DNA from: Thiobacillus denitrificans DSM 12475
Lineage (GTDB): Bacteria; Pseudomonadota; Gammaproteobacteria; Burkholderiales; Thiobacillaceae
Direction: 5' to 3'
Assembly: GCF_000376425.1 (NCBI RefSeq)
Contig: NZ_AQWL01000001.1
Span: 283,118 to 347,117 of the forward strand
Length of the DNA: 64,000 bases
In this document: positions 9,027 through 18,015 of the stretch, one piece after another
Layout of the letters: every line of letters starts with the position of its first letter
How positions within the stretch are numbered: position 1 is the first letter of the stretch
Translations under genes and position numbers: made by a program
Notes under the pieces: model-generated
What the model saw: the letters and a program-made list of their open reading frames with translations, nothing else
What the model was told of the DNA's origin: nothing
Database searches by the model: none

Positions 9027-9772
9027 TCTCGATTTCGGTGGTCAGCCATGGCCAGGGCGACTTGGCAGGTAATGTCCTCGCAGACCTCGCCCGCTTTGCC
9101 GATTCGTTGCCCCTCGAAGTCATTCTGACCCGCAATATTCCCGAGCGGCTGCCATTTTCCTCTGAGGATTTTCCGTATCCTGTAACGGTCGTGGCGAATG
9201 CCTCGCCGAAGGGTTTCGGCGCAAACCACAATGCCGCCTTTCGGCTCGCGGAGGGAAAATGGTTCTGCGTGTTGAATCCGGACATACGCATGCCGGAAAA
9301 CCCTTTCGCGCTATTGATCGAAGAGATTGAGCGCCAGCGCGCCGCCGTGATTGCGCCTGCCGTGCTTTCCCCGGCAGGACAAATTGAGGACAGCATTCGC
9401 CGGTTCCCGACACCCTTTTCTCTGGCCAACAAGTTGTTGGGCCGGGGCGATGGCCGCTATGCTTTTGCGGTGGGTGATGAAACCTTTCCGGCTGACTGGG
9501 TGGGTGGCATGTTCATGCTGTTCAGGGCTGAGGATTACCGGCGCGTGGGTGGTTTCGACGAGGGGTTCTTTCTTTATTACGAAGATGTCGATATCTGCAC
9601 GCGCCTGTGGCAGGGTGGGCACCGGGTGCTGGCCTGCCCCAAAGTGCAGGTGTCCCATGATGCGCGCCGTGCGAGCCGGCGGGATTTTCGTTACATGCGC
9701 TGGCATGCAGGCAGCATGGCGCGCTACCTGAGCAAGCATTGGCTGCGTCTGCCGAAGACGGGCAACTCGTGA
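9023..9772 (+). CDS. Rhamnosyltransferase-like glycosyltransferase family 2
   Basis: This is 249 residues. It has the GT2 subfamily pattern found in rhamnosyl- and galactofuranosyltransferases: NPKGFGANHNAAF (residues ~70-82), VLNPDIRMPENPF near residue 84, and GGMFMLFRAEDYRRVGGFDE followed by FLYYEDVDIC near residues 160-190. The GTG start overlaps the upstream TGA by four bases. It is the last simple transferase before the initiating-sugar trio. The assignment to rhamnose is only by family resemblance. Confidence 0.8.
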   Translation: MISISVVSHGQGDLAGNVLADLARFADSLPLEVILTRNIPERLPFSSEDFPYPVTVVANASPKGFGANHNAAFRLAEGKWFCVLNPDIRMPENPFALLIEEIERQRAAVIAPAVLSPAGQIEDSIRRFPTPFSLANKLLGRGDGRYAFAVGDETFPADWVGGMFMLFRAEDYRRVGGFDEGFFLYYEDVDICTRLWQGGHRVLACPKVQVSHDARRASRRDFRYMRWHAGSMARYLSKHWLRLPKTGNS

Positions 9773-10716
9773 TGACAAGTCCGAACCATTCCAGGGTGCT
9801 GGTCACGGGCGCCGCCGGTTTTGTCGGCCGCGCGCTGTGCAGTCAACTCACCGGCGCCGGCCAAGCGGTTATCCCCGCTGTGCGGCGCGGGTCGGAGTTG
9901 CAGGGCGAGGTGGTGATCGGCGATATCGGGCCATCGACGGACTGGCGTCTGCCGCTCGCGGGCTGCGATGCGGTTGTCCATCTTGCAGCGCGTGTGCACA
10001 TGATGCAGGAAAGCGTCCAGGACCCTCTCGCGTTGTATCGAGAGATCAATACCGAGGCCACCCTCAATCTCGCCCAACAGGCGGCACAGGCGGGGGTGAG
10101 GCGCTTCGTTTTCATCAGCACCATCAAGGTCAACGGCGAGGGGCGTGATGCACCCTATCGGGAAACCGATGCGGCCACGCCCGAGGATCCGTATGCGATA
10201 TCCAAGTGGGAAGCCGAACAGGGGCTGCGCAGGATCGCGCAGGAAACCGGGCTGGAAGTAGTGATTCTGCGGCCGCCGCTCGTATATGGATCGGGCGTGA
10301 AGGAGAACTTCCGGCGTCTGCTCGACACCGTCGCGCGCGGCTGGCCGCTCCCGCTCGGGGCGATCCACAACCGTCGCAGCCTTCTCTATCTTGGCAACTT
10401 TGTCGACGCGATCCGCGTGTGCATCGAACATCCGGCTGCGGCGGGACAAACTTTCCTGCTCGACGACGGCCATCCGGTTTCGACGCCCGAACTGGTTCGC
10501 GCGCTGGCGCGGGCGATGGGGCGGCCGGCCCGGCTGTTTCCTGTCCCGGTGGGCGTACTCAGGCTCGTCGGCACGATGCTGGGGAAGCGGGCGCCAGTGG
10601 CACGCCTGACAGGCTCCCTGTACGTGGATAGCTCGGCTATCCGCTCCCGCTTGGGCTGGACGCCTCCCTATTCCCTGGCGGAAGGGCTGGCGGAAACGGT
10701 GGTTTCAGCAAAATGA
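9772..10716 (+). CDS. NAD-dependent epimerase/reductase, WbpV-like
   Basis: This is a 314-residue extended short-chain dehydrogenase/reductase. It has a Rossmann motif VTGAAGFVGRAL near residue 10, a catalytic Ser in FISTIKVNG and YAISK (Tyr-x3-Lys) near residue 141. The ATG shares a base with the preceding TGA. It is followed by a WecA/WbpL-like transferase and a WbpM-like dehydratase, the order seen in Pseudomonas O-antigen loci. There WbpM makes a 4-keto-6-deoxy sugar and WbpV reduces it to UDP-QuiNAc. That product is inferred from synteny; GalE-type epimerisation is possible. Confidence 0.78.
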   Translation: MTSPNHSRVLVTGAAGFVGRALCSQLTGAGQAVIPAVRRGSELQGEVVIGDIGPSTDWRLPLAGCDAVVHLAARVHMMQESVQDPLALYREINTEATLNLAQQAAQAGVRRFVFISTIKVNGEGRDAPYRETDAATPEDPYAISKWEAEQGLRRIAQETGLEVVILRPPLVYGSGVKENFRRLLDTVARGWPLPLGAIHNRRSLLYLGNFVDAIRVCIEHPAAAGQTFLLDDGHPVSTPELVRALARAMGRPARLFPVPVGVLRLVGTMLGKRAPVARLTGSLYVDSSAIRSRLGWTPPYSLAEGLAETVVSAK

Positions 10717-11669
10717 GTTGGCTTGCCGTTGTTTTCTCGTTCGTGGCGTGCTGGCTGACGCTCTCCTGGCTCCTGCGCCGCAACCGCCTGCCGATGGACC
10801 ACCCCAACGAACGCTCGCTGCACGCGACGCCGACGCCGCGCGTCGGTGGGCTGGGCATCATGGCCGGCGTGCTGGCGGCGGCGCTGTGGCTCGGTGATAC
10901 GGCACTGTTGCCGGTGACGCTGGGCGCGTTCGCGCTCGCTGCGGTGTCGGTGCTCGACGACGTACGCGGCCTGCCGGTGCGCGTGCGCTTCCTGGCCCAC
11001 TTCGTCGCGGCGGGGGGCTGCCTGCTGGCACTGGGCCTGACCGGTTGGGCCTTGCTCGCGGGCATGCTCGCAGTGGTCTGGGTGACCAACCTCTACAATT
11101 TCATGGACGGCTCGGACGGACTCGCGGGCGGCATGGCGGCAATCGGCTTCAGCGCGCTGGGGCTGGCTGCGTGGCTCGGCGACGCACCCGGGCTGGCCGC
11201 ATTCTGCGCGGCGATCGCGGCGGCGGCGCTCGCCTTTTTGCGCTTCAATTTCCCGCCGGCGCGGGTGTTCATGGGCGACGCCGGCTCGATTCCGCTGGGC
11301 TTCATGGCGGCTTCGCTGGGTATCCTGGGTGCGCTGCGGCATGTGTGGCCCTGGCTGTTTCCGCTGCTGGTGTTCTCCCCCTTCATCGTCGATGCCAGCG
11401 TGACGCTTGCGCGGCGCGGGCTGCGCGGCGAACGAATCTGGGAGGCGCACCGCTCGCATTACTACCAGCGCGCGGTGCTGCTCGGTGCGTCGCATCGCCA
11501 GATCGCCCTCGCCGCGTATGCGCTGATGCTGGCTATGGCAGCGCTGGCATTCGTGCTGCTGTTTTTGCCGCAAACCCTTGCGTGGCTGCTTATACTGTCG
11601 GCCGCAACCTACCTGCTGATTTTCCTCGCCATCGATTTGCGATGGCACCGGCCTCGCAATGAAGCTTAA
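10713..11669 (+). CDS. Undecaprenyl-phosphate sugar-1-phosphate transferase (WbpL/WecA family)
   Basis: This is a 318-residue polytopic membrane protein of glycosyl transferase family 4 (MraY/WecA). Diagnostic motifs are the PNERSLHATPTPRVGGLG loop near residue 30, NLYNFMDGSDGLAGG near residue 130 and a VFMGDAGSIPLGF segment near residue 185. About ten hydrophobic helices are visible. It should start O-unit assembly by moving a sugar-1-phosphate from UDP-sugar to undecaprenyl phosphate. It overlaps both neighbours by a few bases, so supply of the UDP-sugar and its loading are co-translated. Confidence 0.88.
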   Translation: MSWLAVVFSFVACWLTLSWLLRRNRLPMDHPNERSLHATPTPRVGGLGIMAGVLAAALWLGDTALLPVTLGAFALAAVSVLDDVRGLPVRVRFLAHFVAAGGCLLALGLTGWALLAGMLAVVWVTNLYNFMDGSDGLAGGMAAIGFSALGLAAWLGDAPGLAAFCAAIAAAALAFLRFNFPPARVFMGDAGSIPLGFMAASLGILGALRHVWPWLFPLLVFSPFIVDASVTLARRGLRGERIWEAHRSHYYQRAVLLGASHRQIALAAYALMLAMAALAFVLLFLPQTLAWLLILSAATYLLIFLAIDLRWHRPRNEA

Positions 11670-13509
11670 TCCGCGTATCGCGCTCATCGTCCTGTACGAC
11701 ATCCTGGTGGCGGCCATCGCCTGGCTGGCCGCGTACTGGCTGCGCTTCAACCTGGAGGTGCCGGCTGCGTTCCGGACGGCGGCTGTCTCCACTCTGGCCT
11801 GGGTGGTGCCGCTGCAGGCGGCGGTGTTCTGGCGTTTTGGCCTCTACCGCGGCATCTGGCGCTTCGCCAGCCTGCCCGACCTCAAGCGCATCGTGCTGGC
11901 GGTCGGGTTGGCGGCGCTGCTGGTTCCGCTGGTGCTGGTCCTGTTTCGTGTCAGCGCCGTGGTGCCGCGTTCGGTGCTGATCCTCGATCCGCTGCTGCTG
12001 GTGGTCGTGATGGGCGGCAGCCGTCTGGCTTACCGCGCCTGGAAGGAACATCGCCTGGCCAGCGTACTGCACCCCGACAGCAAACCGGTGCTGGTGGCCG
12101 GTGCCGGCTCGGCGGCGGACTTCCTGCTGCGCGAGCTGGCGCGCAACCCGGCGGGCTTTCACGTGGTGGGCCTGCTCGACGATAGCCGCGACAAGCAGGG
12201 GCGGCTGGTGCAGGGCGTCCCGGTGCTCGGGCCGTTGGCCGACGTTGCCGACTGGGCAAAGAAAATGGACGTCGACGACGTGGTGCTGGCGCTGCCGTCG
12301 GCTGCGCACGCGGTGCGCAAGCGCATCACCCAGGCCTGTACCGAGGCTGGGTTGAACGTGCTGACCGTGCCCTCGCTCGAAGACCTGGTGGCTGGCCGGG
12401 TGTCGGTTTCCAGCCTGCGCCGAATCGAACTCGACGACCTGCTGGGGCGTGACCCGGTACAGCTCGACGACAGCGGCTTGCACCAGCTGCTGACCGGCCG
12501 GGTAGTGATGGTGACCGGGGCCGGCGGTTCGATCGGCTCCGAGCTGTGCCGCCAGATCGCGCGCTTTGCGCCAGCGAAACTGGTGCTGTTCGAGCAGTCC
12601 GAGCTGGCGCTGTATGCAATGGAGCAGGAGCTGCCGCAGCGCTTTCCCGGTCTTCCGATCGTGCCGGTGATCGGCGACGTCAAAAACGCCGCTTGGGTCA
12701 GTCAGGTCATGGCAGTGCAGCGTCCCGTTGTGGTGTTCCATGCCGCCGCCTACAAGCACGTGCCGCTGATGGAGAACGCCAATGCCTGGGAAGCGGTGCG
12801 CAACAACGTGCTCGGCACCCAGGTCGTCGCCGCGGCCGCGCAGGCGCATGGCGTGGGCAAATTCGTGATGATTTCCACCGACAAGGCGGTCAACCCGACC
12901 AACGTCATGGGGGCGACCAAGCGCCTTGCCGAGATGGCGTGCCAGGCGATGCAGCAGCGCCTGGCCGATCAACCCAGCGGCACGCGCTTCGTGTCGGTGC
13001 GCTTCGGCAACGTGCTCGGTTCGTCCGGCAGCGTGATTCCCAAGTTCCAGAAACAGATCGAAGCGGGCGGGCCGGTGACGGTGACGCACCCCGAGATCAC
13101 CCGCTACTTCATGTCGATCCCCGAGGCCGCGCAGCTGGTGCTACAGGCGGGGCTGATGGGCGAGGGCGGCGAGATCTTCGTGCTCGATATGGGCGAACCG
13201 GTGAAGATCGCCGAACTGGCGCGACTCATGATCCGGCTGTCGGGCGCGGACGAGGAGCGTATCCGCATCGAGTACAGCGGCCTGCGCCCCGGCGAGAAGC
13301 TCTATGAGGAATTGCTCGCCGATGACGAATCGACGTTGCCGACGCCGCACCCCAAGCTACGGGTGGCGAAGGCGCGCGCCGCCGATGCGGGCTGGCACGA
13401 CGAATGTCTGGCCTGGCTGGCCTGTTCCGATCCCTATGATGAAGCGACGGTGAAATGCCAGCTGAAAACCTGGGTGCCGGAATACCAGCCGGAAACGGCA
13501 CCGTCGTGA
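11659..13509 (+). CDS. UDP-N-acetylglucosamine 4,6-dehydratase, WbpM/CapD-like
   Basis: This is a 616-residue membrane-anchored nucleotide-sugar dehydratase. Four N-terminal transmembrane helices are followed by a first nucleotide-binding fold (VLVAGAGSAADF near residue 150) and then the catalytic SDR domain, with TGAGGSIGSEL near residue 286. The catalytic block STDKAVNPTNVMGATK near residue 405 has Met in place of the usual Tyr, as in WbpM-type 4,6-dehydratases. It should convert UDP-GlcNAc to a UDP-4-keto-6-deoxy sugar at the inner membrane. It ends just before a heptamer repeat tract. Confidence 0.9.
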   Translation: MKLNPRIALIVLYDILVAAIAWLAAYWLRFNLEVPAAFRTAAVSTLAWVVPLQAAVFWRFGLYRGIWRFASLPDLKRIVLAVGLAALLVPLVLVLFRVSAVVPRSVLILDPLLLVVVMGGSRLAYRAWKEHRLASVLHPDSKPVLVAGAGSAADFLLRELARNPAGFHVVGLLDDSRDKQGRLVQGVPVLGPLADVADWAKKMDVDDVVLALPSAAHAVRKRITQACTEAGLNVLTVPSLEDLVAGRVSVSSLRRIELDDLLGRDPVQLDDSGLHQLLTGRVVMVTGAGGSIGSELCRQIARFAPAKLVLFEQSELALYAMEQELPQRFPGLPIVPVIGDVKNAAWVSQVMAVQRPVVVFHAAAYKHVPLMENANAWEAVRNNVLGTQVVAAAAQAHGVGKFVMISTDKAVNPTNVMGATKRLAEMACQAMQQRLADQPSGTRFVSVRFGNVLGSSGSVIPKFQKQIEAGGPVTVTHPEITRYFMSIPEAAQLVLQAGLMGEGGEIFVLDMGEPVKIAELARLMIRLSGADEERIRIEYSGLRPGEKLYEELLADDESTLPTPHPKLRVAKARAADAGWHDECLAWLACSDPYDEATVKCQLKTWVPEYQPETAPS

Positions 13510-13517
13510 CACCATTG

Positions 13518-13586
13518 TTCAAGATTCAAGATTCAAGATTCAAGACTCAAGACTCAAGACTCAAGACTCAAGACTCAAGATTCAAG
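13518..13586 (+). repeat. Heptanucleotide tandem repeat (YTCAAGA)
   Basis: Nine full copies plus a six-base partial copy of a 7-mer sit between the wbpM-like stop and the convergent GT4 gene. The first four are TTCAAGA, the next five CTCAAGA and the last TTCAAG. It starts nine bases after the stop codon. No terminator hairpin is visible in the gap 13510-13653; this tract is the main content. Confidence 0.95.
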
Positions 13587-13653
13587 GTATGAGGGGTTCG
13601 TGGACAAACAGAAGGCCACCGGTTTCGCCTGCGCCTTGTAACTTGAATCTGTT

Positions 13654-14784
13654 TTAGCGCCGTGGTGCACGCGCGAGTTGTTCGTACAGCGACACGGTCT
13701 GATCCAGCATGGCTTGCAGCGGAAAAAAATCCCCGGCCGGAACCGGCTCCGGGTATTGCAGCTGCTGGGCGAGGCGCTGGCAGGTTTCGTCGATTCGGCC
13801 GAGCGGCAACAGCCCGGCAGGATAGACGGTACGCAGGATTTCGCCGACACCACCATGGTCGTAGCCTGCCGTCGGCACGCCCAGCCGCAGCGCTTCCAGC
13901 GTGGTGCGGCCGAACGATTCGGGCTGGGTGGAAAGCGACAGCACCAGGCTGGAAATTGCCAGGATGTTTTTCAGGTCGTCGCGCTGGCCGGTGAAGCTGA
14001 TGTCGGCTTCCAGCCCCATGCTGCGCACGCGATAGCGCAGCTTCTGCAAATAGCGCAGCTTGGATGACGACGCGCCGCCGACGATGAGTCCATGAACGGG
14101 CAGGCCGCGTCGATTCAGCCGGGAAATCAATTCGATGAAGTCTTCATGCCCTTTGAGCCGGGTGATGCGGCCGGGCAGGGTGAGCAACTGCTTGCCGGCG
14201 GCGTTCGGAAACTGCGTAAGGAACGCCTGCTGCCAGCCGGAATCGGGCTTCCAGCCGTGCGGATAGGCTTCGCCGTCGACGCCGCGATGGATGACCTGGA
14301 TACGCCAGGGCGGGGTGTCGGGGTATTCGCGCAGGATGTAGTCGCGCACGGTGTTGGACACCGCAATCACCCGTTCGCCCTGCGTCATGATGCGGCTGTA
14401 ACGGTTGACGCCATACATGCCGTGCACCGTGGTGACGAAACGCGGGCGGGTAGACGGATCCATGCCGCGCCAGGCAAGGTATGCAATCCATGCCGGCACG
14501 CGCGAGCGTGCATGGATGAGGCCGACCTTTTGTTCCAGCAGGAAGCTGCGCAGCCTGCTGGCGAGCAGCAGCGTTTTGAGCGATTTCTTGCCGATCGGCC
14601 AGACGAAGTGTTCGGCGCCGCATACGGTCAGCGGTGCGACCAGCCGCCCGCCCTCCGACATCACCAGCGCGCGGTGGCCGCGTTCCACCAGTGCCTGTGC
14701 CACTTCGAGCGTGCCGCGCTCGACCCCGCCCGATTCCAGTGCGGGCAGCAGTTGCAGAACCGTGAGTTTTTTTTCTTCAGCCAT
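13654..14784 (-). CDS. Glycosyltransferase family 4 (GT-B)
   Basis: This is 376 residues. It begins with the family pattern LPALESGGVERGTLEVAQAL and has a C-terminal donor-site motif QPESFGRTTLEALRLGVPTAGY near residue 287. It is convergent with the O-antigen operon and overlaps the upstream ELM1-like gene by eight bases, forming a two-gene unit on the minus strand. Proteins of this type act in LPS core or O-chain assembly; the substrate is unknown. Confidence 0.82.
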   Translation of the reverse strand: MAEEKKLTVLQLLPALESGGVERGTLEVAQALVERGHRALVMSEGGRLVAPLTVCGAEHFVWPIGKKSLKTLLLASRLRSFLLEQKVGLIHARSRVPAWIAYLAWRGMDPSTRPRFVTTVHGMYGVNRYSRIMTQGERVIAVSNTVRDYILREYPDTPPWRIQVIHRGVDGEAYPHGWKPDSGWQQAFLTQFPNAAGKQLLTLPGRITRLKGHEDFIELISRLNRRGLPVHGLIVGGASSSKLRYLQKLRYRVRSMGLEADISFTGQRDDLKNILAISSLVLSLSTQPESFGRTTLEALRLGVPTAGYDHGGVGEILRTVYPAGLLPLGRIDETCQRLAQQLQYPEPVPAGDFFPLQAMLDQTVSLYEQLARAPRR

Positions 14785-15709
14785 TCGTTTTTTTCTTCAG
14801 CCAGTCCAGAATCCAGGCCGCACAGCGGTCTGCCTCGGCTAGCGGGTGCAGGTTGGGGTGCAGCTTGTCGTGCGCGCACCAGTACGCGAAGCGGGTGATG
14901 CGCTGCGCATCGGCGAGCTGCGCGATCGCCCGGCCGACGCGGCTTTTCGGATTGACTGGCAGGTCGAATACGCCGACCTCGGCGCCCGCCGTCAATGCCT
15001 CGAATACCATCGAGGCGCTGTCGGGCGTCACCCACACCGTGCTGCTGCGGGCAAGCTGTTCGGGTATCCAGTCGGGCGAGGTGGCCGTGTGAGGGATGAC
15101 CGTCAGCTTGGGGGATGACGGCAACTGCGCCAGAAAATCCGCCGGGGTGCGGCGCGAGGTGGTAAGCGTCCACTCTATGTCGGGCGTGCGCGCGAGAATG
15201 CCCTTGATCTGCACCTGGATTGTGTCGCTGTCCCAATCGAAATGCGGCGAGGTGCCACCAATCAAAATCAAGCCGTGGCCCGCGCCGCGTGTCGCCGCTG
15301 GCTGGATGCGGTTCAGCGCGCCCGCGGTCACCAGCGTGCGTGCATCGGTCGCGACGCCGTCGTGTTCGGGAACGATGCACAGATCGAAGCAGCGGCGCGG
15401 CAGGCTCGGCTTCATCAGCACCACGCTGCGCCCGCCGTGTGCACGTTGCAAGGCCAGCAGCGTCAGATGGGTGGCATGACCTGCGCCAATGATCAGGTCG
15501 GGCCTGTGCGGTGTGTTGTCGGGGACGCGCTTCAGCAACAGCGCCAGCCAGGCGCGCCAGGCGGGCAGGGTGCGCCGGGTATGGATTTCGGCGGGGATGG
15601 CGCGCACCAGCGCCTCGGCCAACCCGCGCGACTGATTGACGTGGCCCGGCTTGCCATCGCTGACGATCCAGACGATCAAAGAGGGACGCTTGCCGACCGC
15701 CTCAGACAA
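14777..15709 (-). CDS. ELM1/GtrOC1 family putative glycosyltransferase (DUF1022)
   Basis: This is about 310 residues. The conserved start IVWIVSDGKPGHVNQSRGL and later blocks DLIIGAGHATHL, VLMKPSLPRRCFDLCIVPEHD and VTPDSASMVFEAL near residue 240 match the mitochondrial fission ELM1-like family, GT-B-fold proteins often found next to LPS genes. The start is taken as TTG at 15709, which overlaps the stop of the Uma2 gene by eight bases. The frame is open 67 codons further upstream, but that stretch lies inside the Uma2 gene in another frame. The biochemical activity of the family is not settled. Confidence 0.75.
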   Translation of the reverse strand: MSEAVGKRPSLIVWIVSDGKPGHVNQSRGLAEALVRAIPAEIHTRRTLPAWRAWLALLLKRVPDNTPHRPDLIIGAGHATHLTLLALQRAHGGRSVVLMKPSLPRRCFDLCIVPEHDGVATDARTLVTAGALNRIQPAATRGAGHGLILIGGTSPHFDWDSDTIQVQIKGILARTPDIEWTLTTSRRTPADFLAQLPSSPKLTVIPHTATSPDWIPEQLARSSTVWVTPDSASMVFEALTAGAEVGVFDLPVNPKSRVGRAIAQLADAQRITRFAYWCAHDKLHPNLHPLAEADRCAAWILDWLKKKTNG

Positions 15710-16130
15710 CGAGTAGCCCCGTGTCCTCGTACAAATCGTCCAGCGACAGGGCGAGGCGGGCGTCACCGCACGCCACATCCAGCCGGTCTTCGGGCGAGAG
15801 TTCCTGTTCAAACCAGACGCCGTGTTCATCGCGAAAGTAGATCGTGTGGTCGTCAGCCGGGTCGCACACCAGCATCGCGTCGGGGTAGTAATACGTCGAG
15901 CCGCTGGCAAGCCGCAGCTTCATGTCGGCCATGAACGCACGGCAGTTTTTGCCGCGGGTGGCGCTGCGCAGGTGAAAAAAGATGTTGCCAGCAATGCGGT
16001 TGTGCCGCTCGCTCGCACCCGCCATCGCGAAAATGTCGCCGTCCACCAACTCATGTTTGCTGGTCGCGGCTTCCTCGCGATGCAGGTAGTCGGCTTCACC
16101 AATCGGCGAATGGACGTGGGCTTGTGACAT
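15702..16130 (-). CDS. Uma2-family (DUF820) protein with internal deletion
   Basis: This is a 142-residue protein. The N-terminal half matches Uma2/DUF820 nuclease-fold proteins (YLHREEAATSKHELVDGD, then YYPDAMLVCDPADD near residue 85), and the tail (DEHGVWFEQEL to LDDLYED) matches the end of the family. Family members are usually about 180-200 residues. The part between DPADD and the tail, which normally carries the EVLSPST-like and lysine motifs of the PD-(D/E)xK core, is missing without a frameshift. It is therefore probably inactive. Genes of this family are common, mobile and of unclear function. Confidence 0.72.
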   Translation of the reverse strand: MSQAHVHSPIGEADYLHREEAATSKHELVDGDIFAMAGASERHNRIAGNIFFHLRSATRGKNCRAFMADMKLRLASGSTYYYPDAMLVCDPADDHTIYFRDEHGVWFEQELSPEDRLDVACGDARLALSLDDLYEDTGLLVV

Positions 16131-16306
16131 GGCAAGTGACCAGATTGGGTGGACGAGACGATTATCCTATTGATTCGACGCGAATTGAAACCCGCCGGCT
16201 TGGTGGCGATAAAATTGCTGGCGCCACATTCAAGTCGCACGGTGCTTGCATTCGCAGTGAGGGTGCCACCTCCACAACGGCGTTCGGCCCGCAATGGATA
16301 GCCGGG

Positions 16307-17383
16307 CTAAAAACAACCGGACCATGCTCGCTCAAGCGCCGCCTGCCAGCGATATGGCGCGGGATCGAGCGCCGGCGTCCTGCCTTCCATCACGTCGACC
16401 AGCAGCTCCGCCGAAGCTGGCGCCAGCGTCACGCCGTAGCGATAATGCCCGGCGTTGACGAACACGTTGTCGAAATCGGGATGGCGGTCGATGACCGGGA
16501 TGTTGCCGGGCGAGCCGGGGCGCAGTCCGGCCCAGTGCTGCGCTGGCCGGGCATCAGCCAGGATGGGTAGCAACTCGGCGGCCTCGGCATGCAGGCGCTG
16601 GAGCGTGGCCGCGTCGGTCGACTTGTCGAAGCCTGCGTCTTCCAGCGTGCTGCCGGCCAGTACATGGCCGTCGCGGCGCGGAATCAGATACAGCCCGTTG
16701 CGGTACAGGATCGTGTCCAAGGCACCCGGTTCCAGCTTGAACAGCAGCATCTGGCCGCGGATCGGGCGGATGTTGGGGACACCTGTGAATCCCGGTAGTG
16801 CGATTCCCGCCCAGGCACCGGTAGCCAACACGAAGCGATCTGCCTGGAAGCTGCCTTGCCTTGTGTTGACGGCTACCAGCCGTCTCCCCCGGGTGGTGAC
16901 TGTTTCGACCGCCGTGTGTGTATGGATGACCCCGCCCATTTGCACGACTGCCTTGCGTAGCGCTACCACCAGTCGCGGATTGCGGACCTGGGCAATGTCT
17001 GGCAGCCAGAGGCTGCCGGTCCCCGGGGGGGCGGGTTGCGCCGCCAGGCTATGCGCCTGGCACCATGCGAGCGCCGTATCGGGGTGAGAGAGCCCGGATA
17101 TGTGCATCCCGCAGCGCCAGTATTCGGCACTATGCCTACAACAAGCCTCGATATCCGCCACCCAGTCGGCATACCCGGCCATCGAACGTAGCGCCAGTGT
17201 GGAGAGTGCTTCGGCGTAATCCCACGGCAGTAGCGGCGACAGAATCCCGCCGCCCGCCCAGGACGCTTCACTGCCCACGGCGCCGCGTTCCAGCAGCGTG
17301 ACGGCGTGGCCGCGCAGCAGCAGTGCCCGCGCCACGCTCAGCCCGGATATGCCCGCGCCCACCACCAGCATGTGCGTGCTCAA
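16307..17383 (-). CDS. thiO: Glycine oxidase ThiO (FAD-dependent)
   Basis: This is about 358 residues of a DAO-family flavoprotein. An N-terminal dinucleotide-binding motif VVGAGISGLSVARALLLRG is followed by ERGAVGSEASWAGGGILSPLLPW, typical of ThiO. Near the C-terminus are RPIRGQ and GHYRYGVTLAPASAELL, the latter with the Arg expected to hold the substrate carboxylate. It oxidises glycine to iminoglycine for the thiazole half of thiamine. The TTG at 17383 has an AGGA element eight bases upstream; ATG at 17371 is the alternative. The 176-base gap to the Uma2 gene shows nothing recognisable. Confidence 0.85.
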   Translation of the reverse strand: MSTHMLVVGAGISGLSVARALLLRGHAVTLLERGAVGSEASWAGGGILSPLLPWDYAEALSTLALRSMAGYADWVADIEACCRHSAEYWRCGMHISGLSHPDTALAWCQAHSLAAQPAPPGTGSLWLPDIAQVRNPRLVVALRKAVVQMGGVIHTHTAVETVTTRGRRLVAVNTRQGSFQADRFVLATGAWAGIALPGFTGVPNIRPIRGQMLLFKLEPGALDTILYRNGLYLIPRRDGHVLAGSTLEDAGFDKSTDAATLQRLHAEAAELLPILADARPAQHWAGLRPGSPGNIPVIDRHPDFDNVFVNAGHYRYGVTLAPASAELLVDVMEGRTPALDPAPYRWQAALERAWSGCF

Positions 17384-17619
17384 GCCAGGAGTCCTTTCGG
17401 AGTCATCGAAATATCTGTTTTTCGCATCGCGCAATTCTAGGGGTTTCCCGGGCTGACATGCCGCGTCTACAGAAATTGCGCGGTGCGTCGTTATATATGC
17501 GATTGGCACGGCAGGGCGTTACCGCTTCCGCCTGTTCGTCCAAAGGCACCAGTCATCGGACGGCCGTAGCGGCTTGCTTATTCGCTGATTAGGATGCAGG
17601 GCATATAAAAGGAAGAGAC

Positions 17620-18015
17620 ATGAAGTCAGGCAGACAAAACGGGTTCACCCTGATTGAGTTGATGATTACCGTGGTGGTCGTCGCAATTCTGGCGGCGATT
17701 GCCTATCCGTCTTACATTCAATACGTCATTCGTGGTCATCGTGCGGCTGCGCAGGCGCAGATGATGGACATCGCCAATCGGCAGCAGCAGTTCTTTCTGG
17801 CCAATCGAAGCTACGCGTCGACTTTGAGTGACATGAGTTACTCACTTCCCCCTGAAGTTGGGGCGAAATACACGGCAGGACTCGTGGCAAACAACGTAGC
17901 GACGCCGCCAAACTTCACTATCACTTTCACCGCCACAGGTTCGCAGGCCAGCGATGGCAATCTCACCCTCAATAGCGAAGGCGTCAAAGGGCCTAGTGCT
18001 GCAAAATGGAAATAA
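17620..18015 (+). CDS. pilE: Type IV pilus minor pilin PilE
   Basis: This is 131 residues. A short basic leader ending in Gly is followed by FTLIELMITVVVVAILAAIAYPSY, the class III prepilin signal cut by PilD with Glu at mature position 5. The rest fits a PilE-type minor pilin (RGHRAAAQAQMMDIANRQQQFF). A GGAAGAG ribosome site precedes the ATG. It leads the order pilE-pilV-pilW-pilX-pilY1, whose products prime pilus assembly at the tip. The 236 bases upstream contain no clear sigma-54 match. Confidence 0.88.
   Translation: MKSGRQNGFTLIELMITVVVVAILAAIAYPSYIQYVIRGHRAAAQAQMMDIANRQQQFFLANRSYASTLSDMSYSLPPEVGAKYTAGLVANNVATPPNFTITFTATGSQASDGNLTLNSEGVKGPSAAKWK

Noticed and set aside
11590..13089. A 499-codon open frame opposite the wbpM-like gene
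   Set aside because: The sense strand encodes a textbook 4,6-dehydratase; the antisense translation is low-complexity His/Gln/Arg.
13518..13586. Possible CRISPR array
   Set aside because: Heptamers are contiguous with no spacers and no cas genes nearby.
16131..16306. Short open frame upstream of the Uma2 gene
   Set aside because: No ribosome site or family resemblance; it continues through the Uma2 gene out of frame.
17500..17560. Sigma-54 promoter before pilE (TTGGCACGGCAGGGCG)
   Set aside because: The GG and GC elements are not ten bases apart and there is no TTGC at the -12 position, so it does not meet the consensus despite pilRS being present.
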